The translations under genes were made by a program, and so were the position numbers. From the NCBI GenBank assembly GCA_963817635.1, contig CAWFPR010000006.1:1-64000 (forward strand): DNA of 64,000 nt, written 5' to 3'. The stretch's first letter is position 1; every line of letters begins with the position of its first letter. The notes beneath the pieces are model-generated. The model was not told the DNA's origin, searched no databases, and saw nothing but the letters and a program-made list of their open reading frames with translations. This DNA is from CAWFPR01 sp963817635 (lineage in GTDB: Bacteria; Acidobacteriota; Vicinamibacteria; Vicinamibacterales; 2-12-FULL-66-21). This document shows positions 1 through 9,618 of the stretch, piece after piece.

Positions 1-360
1 ATCCCGGTATCACCGTCGGTCGTAGCCACGGTGGCCACGAGAGACGAAGAGTTGGTGCTGCTAGTTCTATGGCGCGGCTCTGCGCGATGGTACGCCACGG
101 GGAGCCATCGGGGCGGCAATTCCGGATTCGCGCAGGACGGGACGCTGCGGGTCTCCCTTCAGTCCGGAGACGTCAGCGCCGACCTGCGCTTCGATCCCGC
201 CGCGCACACGGCCACAATTCAGGGTCGTAAGAACTCCATTCCGTCGACGGCGAACGTCCTGCTCATCGACAGCATTGGCCGCGGACGTAGCGGGCAGCTC
301 TCAAAGCCTTCTATCTCGATCCAGCTGATGCGAATCTGGATCTTCGTCGCGGCAGTCTAG
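1..360 (+). CDS. hypothetical protein, 5' end outside the window
   Basis: The frame is open to the left edge, so the true start is not seen; the first internal GTG is at 31. The protein alternates polar and hydrophobic residues (for example GTLRVSLQSGDVSADLRF), which suggests beta structure. I recognise no family. The last 20 or so residues look out of frame: shifting one base near 302 gives a more protein-like continuation (AFYLDPADANLDLRRGSLAP) that runs on past 360, so a frameshift is likely near the 3' end. Confidence 0.45.
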   Translation: MPVSPSVVATVATRDEELVLLVLWRGSARWYATGSHRGGNSGFAQDGTLRVSLQSGDVSADLRFDPAAHTATIQGRKNSIPSTANVLLIDSIGRGRSGQLSKPSISIQLMRIWIFVAAV

Positions 361-511
361 CGCCCCTCTTGGCGCGATCGCGCGATATGTGGAGTACTCC
401 AATGCGATGCGTTTCCCGACCAAGTCAAGAGCGCCGATCCATGCGCCACCCTGACGAAGCGATGACGTCACCAGCGCGACGCCGGCACGTTTTTCCACGT
501 TGCTGGCGTCG

Positions 512-533
512 CTAGCTTAGCTAGCTAAGCTAG
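512..533. repeat. 22-bp perfect palindrome
   Basis: A perfect inverted repeat made of CTAGCTTAGCT and its reverse complement, 65 bases before the next gene, in a 237-base gap that otherwise shows nothing. It is very AT-rich compared with its surroundings. It could be an operator, a cruciform or a repeat end. There is no T run, so it does not look like an intrinsic terminator. Confidence 0.6.
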
Positions 534-597
534 AGACCGCGCGAACCGGTCCGATCCCAAGCCACAGGGCATATCAACTCGGTTCTTCGAGGATTCT

Positions 598-2357
598 ATG
601 CATCAAAGTGCTATCCGCACACTCCTTGCGATTGTCGCAATCGCCGTTCTCCCACAGTCTTCGCCGTTGCAGGTCGACCTTGAAGCCCAAAGACCAGGAG
701 GCAGGCAGAAGCACGTTCGCACGGCTCAGCTGCAGCCGTCCGCCGACAGCGAATTGACGCTGTACGAAGCACAGATCATTGCCGACAGCGGCGGCAGATT
801 CCGGCTCGATATCAGTGGACCGCTCACCAAGGACACGACGGAGCGATTCTTCTGGACGGTCAATCGAAAGACTAGGGAGTACACGGTGCTCCGTCTCACT
901 GATGACGATGAGATGGATGCGAAGCGCATCGAGCACGCAATGCGACATCGCGCCAACCTGCCGCTTCGAGGAGATCGAATCGTCGAGCGGCTTCACGAAG
1001 ACCGGCTCAACACCGCGAAGGCGATCCGAAGAGATACGACGGAGGCCGGCCAGGCTCCCGGGTCAGGTCGCGTCGACTGAGCACAAGCTCTGCTCCCCGC
1101 CAGTCGAGGTCGCCAAAATCGCGCACGGACCGAGCGTTGACGAAGATGAGGAAGTAGAACCGCAGCTCTGGTCCGTGTGCAGCGGCTCAGGATACTCGGA
1201 TTTCCAAGTCTGGGAGCTCGCACGCAAGTTGAACATCCCCGTCGACTATCTCAACGAAACCTATGTCGGATCGTTCTGGACGCACGACGCCCAGCTGTTC
1301 GAACCGTATGCCCACTTCTTCACTCACCAGCCCGAACACCTGTGCTGGTCGAACCCGGTGACGCCTTTTGGCACGCACTGGTTCACCACGTGGTGCTCAG
1401 GGCCGCGGTACACGTCGTCCTCCTCCGGTTTCGATCTCTTCAATACCGGTGAGTATCTCAATATAGATTTTCCGATCGTCGTGCTGGGCTGGCCGCTGCC
1501 AATCGAAACCTGGGTCACGACCACTGCGGCTCTCCAGTACAACTACAACCAGTTCATCTTTGGCAACAGCTTCGACATCGATGCGTCGTCCTCATGGCTG
1601 GAAACGCTCGAGGAAGAGCTGCTCCTCTGGGGCGTGGCCAGCGGCTCGGCCGGTGACTCCGACTGCCACTACAACTGCGAGCCGGGTCAGTCCGTCATCG
1701 AGCAATGCGAAGCCAGCGGCGATCCCGAGGCTCCGGCCTCGGTACTGGGACTATGACTCGTGCACCTGCATTGTTGGAGCTTCTCCCATCATCATTGATC
1801 TCGACGACGATGACCTGAACCTCACCAGCGTGGGACAAGGTGTGTCGTTCGACATCCTGGCGAGCGGCGCTCCCACTCAGGTCGCGTGGACGCGGGCCGG
1901 AACCCGAGACGCGTTTCTCGTGCTCGATCGGAACGGCAATGGCCTGATTGACGATGCGAAGGAGCTTTTTGGCAACTACACCGATCAGCCGCCGATTCCA
2001 GCGAATCCTCCGAGAGGAGGCGGCCGCAACGGATTCCGCGCGCTCAAGGTCTTCGATCAGCCCAACGCCGGCGGCAACGGTGACCAGCAAATCACGGACG
2101 AGGACACGGTGTATGACCGCCTCCGGCTGTGGATCGATGCCAACCACGATGGCGTGTCGCAGCCAGCCGAGTTGACCACGCTCGAAGACGAGGGCGTGCG
2201 TTCGATCTCGCTGAGGTACGTGCTCGGTAAAGGCACCGATAGCTACGGCAACCTCATGAGATATCGCAGCCATGTGACGATGGAAAGGAACGGCGTGCCC
2301 AGAGGTCCGATGAGACGCCTAGCTGTCGACGTGATTCTGAGGACAGCGTTAAATTAG
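598..2357 (+). pseudogene. secreted protein with calcium-binding-type DxNxNG motifs, two frameshifts
   Basis: One gene read in three frames. The start at 598 gives a signal peptide (MHQSAIRTLLAIVAIAVLP). The reading frame shifts near 1055 and again near 1735, and ends at 2357. The C-terminal third has two loops typical of calcium-binding EF-hand/dockerin or RTX-associated modules, DRNGNGLIDDAKELFG and DANHDGVSQPAEL, which suggest a cell-surface or extracellular role. The middle part is rich in Trp, Tyr and Cys and is not recognisable. Total length would be about 585 residues. The shifts could be sequencing errors, because both flanking frames stay protein-like up to the junctions. Confidence 0.6.
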
Positions 2358-2464
2358 TTAGGTGCACTCCTGGTGGTGCCGTGGTACGCTGATCGTCGTC
2401 TGAGCGCGCCACGGCGCTACTGCCGTCGCGGCCGGCGCCTCGTCCGTTCGCAAGGAAGGATCGA

Positions 2465-2977
2465 ATGCGCAACCGGGCCCCTCTTGCTGCGGCGGCCGTG
2501 AACGGCGCAGTGGTCCTGCTGCTGCCCGCTTGGTCGATCTTGCTCGCGTCCGTTCTCCGCACCATTCTTCCCGCACATTTCGCGTCCGGCGCTGTGCTTG
2601 CGCCGGCTGTGTCAACGGTCGTGGACGCGATTCAGGCCAGCCTGATCGGGTTGATCGTGACGATTCCGCTGGCGGGGCTTGCGGCGTGGCGCACATACGT
2701 TTACGCCATACAATGGTTGGATCAGCGCCGCTCGTGGAGGGGCATCGTCGAAGCCGCTGCACTAGGCGGGCTGTTCGTCGGAGGCATGCTCGGGTCCGCA
2801 GCGTTCGGGGCTGCGGTACGCGGGGTGGGATCGATCTGGGTGATTCCGGCGATTGGGTTGTATGCATCAATCGGTGTGCTGGTGGGACTGCTCGTCGGGC
2901 TGATCCTGCAGTTGACGGCGATGGCCGTTCTGGGAATCGCGGTGCGCCGCTTTGGGTCCATGAAACCGCTGGGCTAG
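2465..2977 (+). CDS. small integral membrane protein, unknown function
   Basis: 170 residues with about four hydrophobic segments (residues about 8-32, 42-68, 92-118 and 125-160). Many small residues (Gly, Ala) lie in the segments, and no catalytic motif is visible. The start ATG follows AAGGAAGGATCGA, a good ribosome-binding site. The stop at 2975-2977 lies directly against the 3' end of the IS630-type transposase on the other strand. No function can be assigned. Confidence 0.6.
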   Translation: MRNRAPLAAAAVNGAVVLLLPAWSILLASVLRTILPAHFASGAVLAPAVSTVVDAIQASLIGLIVTIPLAGLAAWRTYVYAIQWLDQRRSWRGIVEAAALGGLFVGGMLGSAAFGAAVRGVGSIWVIPAIGLYASIGVLVGLLVGLILQLTAMAVLGIAVRRFGSMKPLG

Positions 2978-3243
2978 ACTAGTGTAGTGTCTCAAAAGTA
3001 GCTTTACAACGCGCTGTCTTCGCGAGAATGGTCTCGACCGACGCGATCCAGAGGAAGGGTTTTCGGGTTCTTGTTCGTCTCTCGCAGATAGGCGTCGATG
3101 GCGGCGACCAGATCGGACACGCTGTGGAACACGCCGCGCCGAATCCGCTTCGTCGGGATTTCCCGAAACCAGCGTTCGACGAGATTCAACCACGACGCGC
3201 TGGTCGGCGTGAAGTGCAAGATAAAGCGCGGGTGGGTGGCTAA

Positions 3244-3260
3244 CACTACTTTGTCAGGTT
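3244..3260 (+). repeat. left terminal inverted repeat of the IS701-like element
   Basis: CACTACTTTGTCAGGTT, 17 bases, matching without mismatch the reverse complement of 4894-4910. It is preceded by CTAA at 3240-3243. Confidence 0.85.
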
Positions 3261-3316
3261 GATTCGCGGTCCGCGAAGGCGGCGCGATCCAAGGACTTGT
3301 ACTTTTTCCCGAGGTC

Positions 3317-4560
3317 GTGTACGCTGCGCGCGTGACGACGGGGCCCGCACGGGCACTGCTGCGGCGATTGGGCCTGTTTCTCGACGGGTTCAGCGCGTGT
3401 TTCAGCCGGCAGCCGCAGCGTGAGGCTGCGACGCAGTACGTGGACGGGCTCTTCAACGACAGCGAGCGGAAGTCGATGCAGGCGATGCACGGGCGCCTGG
3501 GTGATCCGCGCGATTACCAGGCGCTGCAGCACTTCATCACGCATTCGCCGTGGCAGGCCGCGCGCGTCTGGACGCAGCTGCGCACCGTCGTCCCCCTCCG
3601 CGCGGGCATCCTCGCGATCGACGATACCGGCTTTCCCAAGCAGGGCACGCACTCGCCCGGCGTGCAGCGGCAGTACTGCGGCGCGCTCGGCAAGGTGGGC
3701 AATTGCCAGGTCGCCGTGTCGAGCGCGTTGATCGCCGATGGCCGCACGTGGCCGCTGGCGTTCGACCTCTACCTGCCCACGTCGTGGACGGACGATGCCG
3801 CGCGGTGCGCCGCGGCCGGCATCCCGCCGACCGTCCGGTTCCGCGAGAAGTGGCGCATCGCGCTGGCCCAGGTCCGCACCGTCCTGCAGGCGGGCTTCAC
3901 GATCACCGGCGTCGTCGTCGATGCGGACTACGGGACGAACGCGGCGTTTCGCTTGGGGCTCGAACGGCTCGGTCTCGCCTATGGCATCGCCATCCGCGGC
4001 GAGGCGACGTTCGCCGTCGCGGACGTGCCGGGCACCCTGTCCGCCACGGCACTCGCCGACCTGGCCCCCGACGACGTGTGGGACACGGTGACCTGGGGCA
4101 CGGGCACCGCGGGCCCGCTCACCGCCGAGTTCTGCGCACTGCGTGTGCGTCCGACGGCGGGCCGGGGCGACCGCTGGCTGCTCTGCGAACGCTCGGCCAC
4201 GGAGGGCCGGAAGTACTACCTGGTCCATCTCCCGGCGACCACGCCGCTCGTCGACTTGGTGGCGCTCGCACGCAGTCGCTGGCCCATCGAGCAGCAGTAC
4301 CGCGAGCTGAAAGACGACCTCGGCCTCGATCACTTCGAAGGGCGTACCTATCAGGGCTGACGCATCACGTGGTGCTCACGGCCGTCGCCTTCACGTTCCT
4401 GCAGATCGAACGGGCACGTGTCACCGACGGCCCCCGGCCCACGCTGCCCGTGGTGCGGGGGTGGGTCCGCGAGATCATGGGCCTGCTCTACGTGCTCCAC
4501 AACCGACGGCTCCTCCACATGCTCGACAGCTTTCGACGGAATCCGCCGCTCCGCAGGTGA
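3317..4560 (+). pseudogene. IS701-family DDE transposase, one frameshift near 4355
   Basis: About 410 residues once the frameshift is bridged. The catalytic core has AIDDTGFPKQGTHSPGVQRQY followed by CGALGKVGNCQVAVS, the signature of IS701-type transposases. A second Asp follows in VVVDADYGTNAAFR, and a C-terminal Glu region in RSRWPIEQQYRELKDDLGLD. The frame shifts just after GRTY, and the tail (VVLTAVAFTFLQIERAR to SFRRNPPLRR) reads in the next frame to 4560. GTG at 3317 is the likely start, close behind the left end. It acts on the element's own ends. Confidence 0.8.
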
Positions 4561-4571
4561 TCCGGAGTCCT

Positions 4572-4811
4572 ATGCGCCACGTATCGACCACGATCGCCGT
4601 CGACTCCTCCTGGATCGGGAGCGTGACCTACGCGTCCGATGCGACGCTGACCGTCCGCTTCCGTCGCGGGACGGTCTACCGCTACTTCACGGTCCCGCGT
4701 TCCATCGTCGAGGCGTTCCTCACGGCCCCGTCGAAGGGCGCCTACTTTACCCACCGCATTCGGAACGCCTTTCCTCACACACAGGTCGTCGAGCCTCCGC
4801 TGCGGTTCTGA
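4572..4811 (+). CDS. KTSC-domain protein, passenger gene of the IS
   Basis: 79 residues matching the small KTSC domain: VDSSWIGSVTYASDATLTV, a basic Arg-Gly turn, then YRYFTVP and a C-terminal GAYFTHRIRN. It starts 11 bases after the transposase stop, inside the inverted repeats, so it moves with the element. KTSC domains occur alone or at the end of lysyl-tRNA synthetases; the function of the free form is not well known. The upstream CGGAGTCCT may be a weak ribosome-binding site. Confidence 0.75.
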   Translation: MRHVSTTIAVDSSWIGSVTYASDATLTVRFRRGTVYRYFTVPRSIVEAFLTAPSKGAYFTHRIRNAFPHTQVVEPPLRF

Positions 4812-4893
4812 CTGCCGGCTGATTGGCTGACTGTCGGTGAGCACCAGACCAGGAATCCCCCTGGCCCTCCGGCGGGGCGAGGTCACATCACTG

Positions 4894-4910
4894 AACCTGA
4901 CAAAGTAGTG
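4894..4910 (-). repeat. right terminal inverted repeat of the IS701-like element
   Basis: AACCTGACAAAGTAGTG, the exact reverse complement of 3244-3260. It is followed by CTAACCTAAC, in which the second CTAA (4916-4919) is the copy that gives a clean target duplication. Confidence 0.85.
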
Positions 4911-5861
4911 CTAACCTAACCACGCGGTGACGTTCGGATGCGTGGTGTGCGTGCCGTAGTTATCCAGAATCAGATGCAGCGTCAGGTCCCGCGGGAACGC
5001 GCGGTCGAGCCGCCGCAAGAACCGCAGGAATTCGTGGTTCGTATGGTGCGGGAGACATTGTCCGATGACTTTCCCTCCAGGACATGCAGCGCGGCAAACA
5101 GCGTGGTCGTCCCGTGACGCTTGTAGTCATGGGTCATCGTGCCACATCGGCCCCTTTTTGAGCGGCAGCCCAGGCTGGGTGCGATCGAGCGCCTGAATCT
5201 GACTCTCCTCGTCGACGCACAAGACGATCGCTTTGTCGGGCGGGTGGAGGTAGAGCCCCACGACATCGGTGAGTTTCTCCAGAAACCGTTTGTCCCGCGA
5301 CGCTTGAAGTTGCGGGTCCGATGCGGTTGCAGTCCGTGGGCATCCCAAATGCGCTGCACCGTCGCGGAACTCACGCCCTGCGCGCGCGCGAGCGTCCGAC
5401 AACTCCAATGCGTGGCGGCCGGCGGCGGCGTTTGGGTCGTCGCGGTCGCGATGCGCTGACCTTGGCGGCCGTGATCGACCGGCGACGCCCACGGCCGGGC
5501 GCATCTTCGACCAGCGCCTGCGGGCCATTGGCGGCGAAGCGCGCGCGCCACAACAAGACGGTGGGACGACTGATCCCCAAATCCTTCGCGATCGCGTTGT
5601 TGGCCAGCCCGTCGGCGGCCAGCAGAACCGCTTGGCAGCGCATCACGACGCTCTGGGGTGCGTTGTGCGCGCGCGTCCCGGGCCTGCACCGCCGCGCGAA
5701 TCGCCGCCTTCGGTCCACCCCCGCGTACGCGTGGTAACTGGAAGCGAGGTGCCTTACCTCACGGGCTGCAAGTCGTTACAGGCAAGCGACTCGCAGTCGC
5801 AAGCTGGATGTTCACGCCGCCTTTGAATAGCGTTCGGCTTCTATCAGCCAGTCGGCCACCC

Positions 5862-6103
5862 GGTTCCATCTGGGCCAAATCTGGGCCACCAACCTTCGCT
5901 CATGAATTCAGGCGAAGGATGCCGCGCCGGAGCGTCGCCGTGCGACGCGAAGGCGGGCCCGTCCCTGTCTTTGAACGAGCTACGGATGGCAAGCCACGCT
6001 CGCTCATGAATGCAGGCGAAGGATGCCCACCGTAGCGGCGAAGCCGCGAAGGTGGGCCCGTCCCTGTCTCTGAACGAGCTCCGGATGGCAAGCCACGCGC
6101 GCT
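5862..6103. repeat. dispersed repeat with a 104-bp tandem unit (two copies)
   Basis: A leader GGTTCCATCTGGGCCAAATC (5862 onward) is followed by two tandem units, 5897-6000 and 6001-6103. Each begins CGCTCATGAA and contains GGCGAAGGATGCC, GGGCCCGTCCCTGTCT and GAACGAGCT. The units can form hairpins around CTTCGC/GCGAAG. The same leader and unit recur at 23975-24113. The rest of 5736-6354 shows no recognisable gene. Confidence 0.75.
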
Positions 6104-6354
6104 CACCCAGCAGGCAGAGGTGGGCCGCCGCAACCGCAGTTGTCGCTTTCAACCCACACTCGCCGGAATCGCGAGCTTTCAGGCGCAACGCGCTCGGCAC
6201 CTCACTTGCTCGCCATCCGGTGGCCATGCTCGTCGAGAAGCGCTTCGTCTACGTCCTGAGGAGTTGTTCGAACCCCACTCGGTTGTGCCTACTGAAAGTC
6301 CGTTCCTGTTGCCGCCGTTGATGTTGCGGCCAATCGTGGAGACGCTGCTCGGCG

Positions 6355-7379
6355 ATGATCTCCGTTCTTCTCTCCCTCCTGCAGACCGTCCGCGGACTGG
6401 TCCGGTCGCGTGCCGCCCTGCACCTCGAAGTCCTGGCGTTGCGCCACCAGCTGCAGGTCATACAGCGCTCACGGCCTCGGCCAATGCGGCTCGTGCCGGC
6501 GGACCGGTGGCTCTGGGCGTGGCTGTCCGGCGTCTGGATGGGATGGCGGACGGCGCTGGTGATCGTGAGGCCGGAGACCGTCATCGCCTGGCATCACCGC
6601 GGCTTCCGGTTATTCTGGACGTGGGAAGAGCCGCCGACGCACAGGCCGATCTGCCGTACCACTCCACGTGCGTGCGCTGATTCGGACGATGTCCGAGGCC
6701 AACCCGCGCTGGGGCGCTCCGCGAATCCACGGCGAAATCCTGAAGCTGGGGATTGATGTCTGTCAGGCCACCGTCGCGAAATACAGGGTGCACCGTCGGC
6801 AGCCGCCGTCGCAAACGTGGCGGACGTTCCTGGCGAATCACATCGGACAGGTCATGGCTGCAGACTCCTTCGTGGTACCCACCGCGAGGTGTCGGCTTCT
6901 CTTTGTCCTGGTGATTCTCGCCCATGAGCGCCGACGCGTCGTGCACGTGGCCGTCACGGACCCTCCCACCGCCGCGTGGACTGCGCAACAACTGCGCGAA
7001 GCGTTTCCCTGGGACCAGGCACCTCCGATACAGGCTCCGGGATCGCGATCACGCGTTCGACGGCTGGGCGGAGACCGCTACGGCGATGGGCATCGACGAA
7101 CTCCTGACGGCACCCCGTTCGCCCTGGCAGAACGCCTACGTCGAACGGTTCATCGGATCGGCGCGACGCGAGTGTCTCGATCACGTCATCGTGTTCGGCG
7201 CCAGCGGACTGCAACGGCTCATGACGTGCTATTGCCACTATGACGAGCAAACGCGCACGCATCTGTCGCTCGACAAGGACGCGCCGATTCCCCGCCGGAT
7301 CACGCCCGCCAGTTCTGGCCGGATCGTGGCGATCCCGCAGGTCGGCGGCCTTCATCACCGATACGAGCGCGCCGCCTGA
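6355..7379 (+). pseudogene. integrase-core (DDE, rve-type) transposase, two frameshifts
   Basis: About 340 residues read in three frames with changes near 6650 and 7020. The N-terminal part is LEVLALRHQLQVIQRS and the start of a helical region. The core has MAADSFVV (first Asp), a second motif RDRDHAFDGWAETATAMG, and the Glu region SPWQNAYVERFIGSARREC. The C-terminus ends GGLHHRYERAA. This IS3/IS481-like transposase type is common in Acidobacteriota and Planctomycetota genomes. I could not define terminal inverted repeats with confidence. Confidence 0.75.
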
Positions 7380-7536
7380 CCGGATTCTGCGACACGCGCG
7401 CTCCCGCGGGCGGAATGCCGGCTCGCCCAAGCACCGAGCAGCGCGCCCACACCCTCAACGCTCAGCGCGCTCCGGCCATAGGCGTGGCCGCGGCCACCGC
7501 TCAAAACCACGCCCAGCCGCCTTCGGAGGCTCGTCG

Positions 7537-7737
7537 CTACCCCGAATGCTGCGAACTAGAATTATTGGTGGCCACAGCATCCCAGACGTCGGCGGGCATC
7601 CCTTCCACAAACCCCTGCTGCTTGGCCGACGCGAGACCGTTTCCGAAGTCGAAGCCGTATCCTCCTTCTCCGGGCGAGCTCCAGAACAGACGATTTCCAC
7701 CGCAGTCGAGAAAGCTGAATTCGGCGTTGCAACCAGA
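7537..7737 (-). pseudogene. orphan fragment of an RHS toxin tip (related to the tip at 16.3 kb)
   Basis: About 66 residues starting SGCNAEFSFLDCGGNRLFW and continuing GEGGYGFDFGNGLASAKQQG, nearly the same as SGCNAEFSFLDCGGARVFW and GGGYGFDFGNARAQAKQQG in the RHS tip at 15793-16896. It begins right after the stop of the membrane protein gene 7741-8178 and ends at a stop before the nuclease part. It is a displaced, truncated tip of the kind left when RHS C-termini are swapped. Confidence 0.7.
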
Positions 7738-7740
7738 TTT

Positions 7741-8178
7741 TCACAGCCGACTCAGACCCACCAGGGCAATCGCGCCACCAACAAACCCAATTAAGCGCAT
7801 GATGGCTAAGGCCCCCTTGGTGTCCGGTAGCTCCGGATGATCCCGAATCAGCCATCGCAACATCATTCTCGGCTGCGTGATCAGCAGCAGACCCACAGCC
7901 AAGGCACACAACAACCAGAAGAGTATGCCGAGATTTGTGAGTATCCAATTCCGCACGCGCGAGGCCCCAACCGTTGCCAAGGCGTTCGCCAGAATTGAAG
8001 CCATCAGGACGGCCGGAAACAGATAGACGAACAACGAGTAGGCAAGGCGTTTGCCAAGGCGCTGCGGACGTGCTGACCTGAGAAGAAACAGGTCCGTCTT
8101 CCCCGTGCGAAGAGTATAGAGGCCTTGGTACGTCAAAGCCAAGATGGATAGTAGCCATCCAAGAACTATCAGCGCCAC
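7741..8178 (-). CDS. four-helix membrane protein, candidate immunity protein for RHS tip 1
   Basis: 145 residues with four hydrophobic segments: LGWLLSILALTY, YSLFVYLFPAVLMASILA, LTNLGILFWLLCALAVGLLL and LIGFVGGAIALVGL. The start is GTG at 8178, placed by a strong GAGGAGG site that overlaps the end of the upstream tip gene (stop at 8194), so the two are probably translated together. Its position directly after a toxin-like tip, and its membrane nature, suggest protection against a membrane-acting toxin. This is inferred from context only; no immunity family is recognised. Confidence 0.6.
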   Translation of the reverse strand: MALIVLGWLLSILALTYQGLYTLRTGKTDLFLLRSARPQRLGKRLAYSLFVYLFPAVLMASILANALATVGASRVRNWILTNLGILFWLLCALAVGLLLITQPRMMLRWLIRDHPELPDTKGALAIMRLIGFVGGAIALVGLSRL

Positions 8179-8193
8179 CGATACCTCCTCATG

Positions 8194-8912
8194 CTACCGA
8201 AGTGTGACGCAGCCTGATGTCGTACTAGCCACCGAAACGCCCGGCATTCCAACCGTCGGTCCTCCGGCCACGCCGGCGTTGTTGACTACTACCTGCCCGC
8301 CGAGCAAGAACGGCGTGTTCGCACCGAAGGAAACCGAGCCGCCACTGAGAATACTATCGGCACCGCTCGGGTAAGATGAGCCGTCGAACATAGCTCCGTG
8401 TGTTAGCGGGCCGAACGCGAAGTTGTGGCCCGCTGATGCTCCAACTCCTATTCCTCCACACAGGGTGGCCGTATCGGGGTTCCAAGCGACAGTTCCCGCT
8501 GGGCCGACTCCAAGGAACACCGGAACAGGCGCAATCGGAATGATCCAGTTGAATGACCAAGGTCTATGCAACACATAATTCTTCAACCTAGTAAGCACGC
8601 CACCGTTCGTGTCGGTGGGGGGTTCCGGTCCGGGTTTGGGCCCTGGTTTTGTGGTGTTGTCCGACGAAATCACAGGTGTCAGAACACCGCCGCCTCCAAT
8701 ATCCACGTACCCGTCATCGACGACACCCAGCAGTTCATCGCCGGAACCGGCTGAATCCACTCCTCCGCCGCGTCCAGGCCGTGCGCTCCCGCCCGGTGTT
8801 CCACCCGGAGTGGGAAGGGTACCAGTCGTGCCTGTCGCAAAACAACCGGGTCTGGGGGGGTACAATCCGTCAGCCCGCTGGGATCGACGAACAGCAAAGG
8901 ACTATTCAGTCC
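8194..8912 (-). pseudogene. RHS C-terminal fragment with Gly-rich toxin tip (tip 1), core missing
   Basis: The fragment starts at the end of an RHS core (LNSPLLFVDPSGLTDCTPP) and shifts frame near 8850. It then has the linker TPGGTPGGSARPGRGGG and SAGSGDELLGVVDDGYVD, shared with tip 2. The last 130 residues are a Gly/Val-rich domain (GGIGVGASAGHNFAFGP, GGSVSFGANTPFLLGGQVVV). Upstream, the core is joined at about 8912 to sequence that elsewhere precedes the beta-sandwich gene, so an entire beta-sandwich gene and most of the core were deleted. It has no start of its own and is probably a silent tip reservoir. Confidence 0.6.
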
Positions 8913-9618
8913 AGCCGAGATCCCTCGCGGGCGGGGGGCGCCGGATGGCGCCACCACCACCCCTCGCGGCCGTCGCAGACGAGCGGTGTGGGTGGACTGC
9001 CGGTGGCGACGAGCGCTGCCGGTGCGCTGCACGCCATCCCGGGCGGCCGCCAGCCGCCGTCGGGACAGCACGTCCCGCCCCGAGCGCGGCGAACGGATCG
9101 CTACCGGCGCACACCGGCGGGGGCGGCGGGGGTGGAGGCGGCGGGACGGGGGCGGGCCGAACGGGGCGAGCACCGGCACGGCCCCCGACACCGCGGCCGA
9201 CCCGAGCGAGATGAACGCCACCGTGCCGGTGCTGCTGGGCAGCACATAGACGCCGCCGGCCCCGGCGGCGTAGTAGGCCCTATCCGTCCGGCCGTCGCCG
9301 TCGTAGTCGGCCGGTCGCGCTCGCGCTGGGCGGGACACTGACGATGCGGCCGGCGGACTGGTTGTCGGTGCCGGTCACTCTGCTACAGGCGGTCGCGACA
9401 ATCTCGTAGGATCCGGGGCTGAGCCCTGTGACGCTGAGGGTGAAGCCGGTCGTCATCCGCGATGGGGACCGTAATGGTGCTGGTGCCGAGGGTCCCGCCG
9501 GGACGGTGGTCAGCGTCAGCGCGAAGGTCTCGGCGGGTTCGTGTCAGTCGGCTGGTCTTGAGGCGGGGTCCTCACCGGCTGTGCATCAGAACGCGAAACG
9601 AAACTGTCACAAGTCGAA
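8913..9618 (-). pseudogene. remnant of the shell RHS protein C-terminal linker (Calx-beta/Ig-like, FG-GAP, Pro-rich)
   Basis: On the minus strand the stretch encodes, in several frames, GLSPGSYEIVATACSR (Ig/Calx-beta-like), then a FG-GAP-type unit with YDGDGRTDRAYY and GAGGVYVLPSSTGTVAFISL, then a Pro-rich spacer and CAGSDPFAALGAG. The same order ends the large RHS gene at 18.0-17.6 kb, so this is a duplicated, decayed copy. No intact reading frame remains. Confidence 0.6.

Larger units (their letters stand above)
3244..4915 (+). mobile_element. IS701-like insertion sequence with passenger gene
   Basis: About 1.67 kb, bounded by inverted repeats CACTACTTTGTCAGGTT (3244-3260) and its exact complement (4894-4910). 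The short direct repeat CTAA(C) flanks it at 3240 and 4916, as expected for the 4-base YTAR target duplications of IS701-type elements. The exact right boundary is uncertain by about five bases because CTAAC occurs twice in tandem there. It carries a transposase gene and, before the right end, a small KTSC-domain gene. Its excision restores the IS630 reading frame. Confidence 0.8.
2979..5735 (-). mobile_element. IS630-family transposase gene, frameshifted and interrupted by an IS701-like element
   Basis: Read on the minus strand, the N-terminal part (5718 downward) has a helix-turn-helix region (AIAKDLGISRPTVLLWRARF). The middle has LCVDEESQIQALDRTQPG, around the first catalytic Asp. The C-terminal part (3240-2979) has HFTPTSASWLNLVERWFREI, the usual IS630 DDE tail. 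Several frame changes occur between 5000 and 5500 and near 3060. Removing 3244-4915 joins ACC GCG TGG TTA GCC ACC, restoring TAWLATHPRF, so the insertion split one gene. Without the insert the transposase would be about 360 residues, normal for the family. Confidence 0.75.

Noticed and set aside
5897..6103. Tandem repeat considered as a CRISPR array
   Set aside because: There are only two long adjacent units without unique spacers, and no cas genes.
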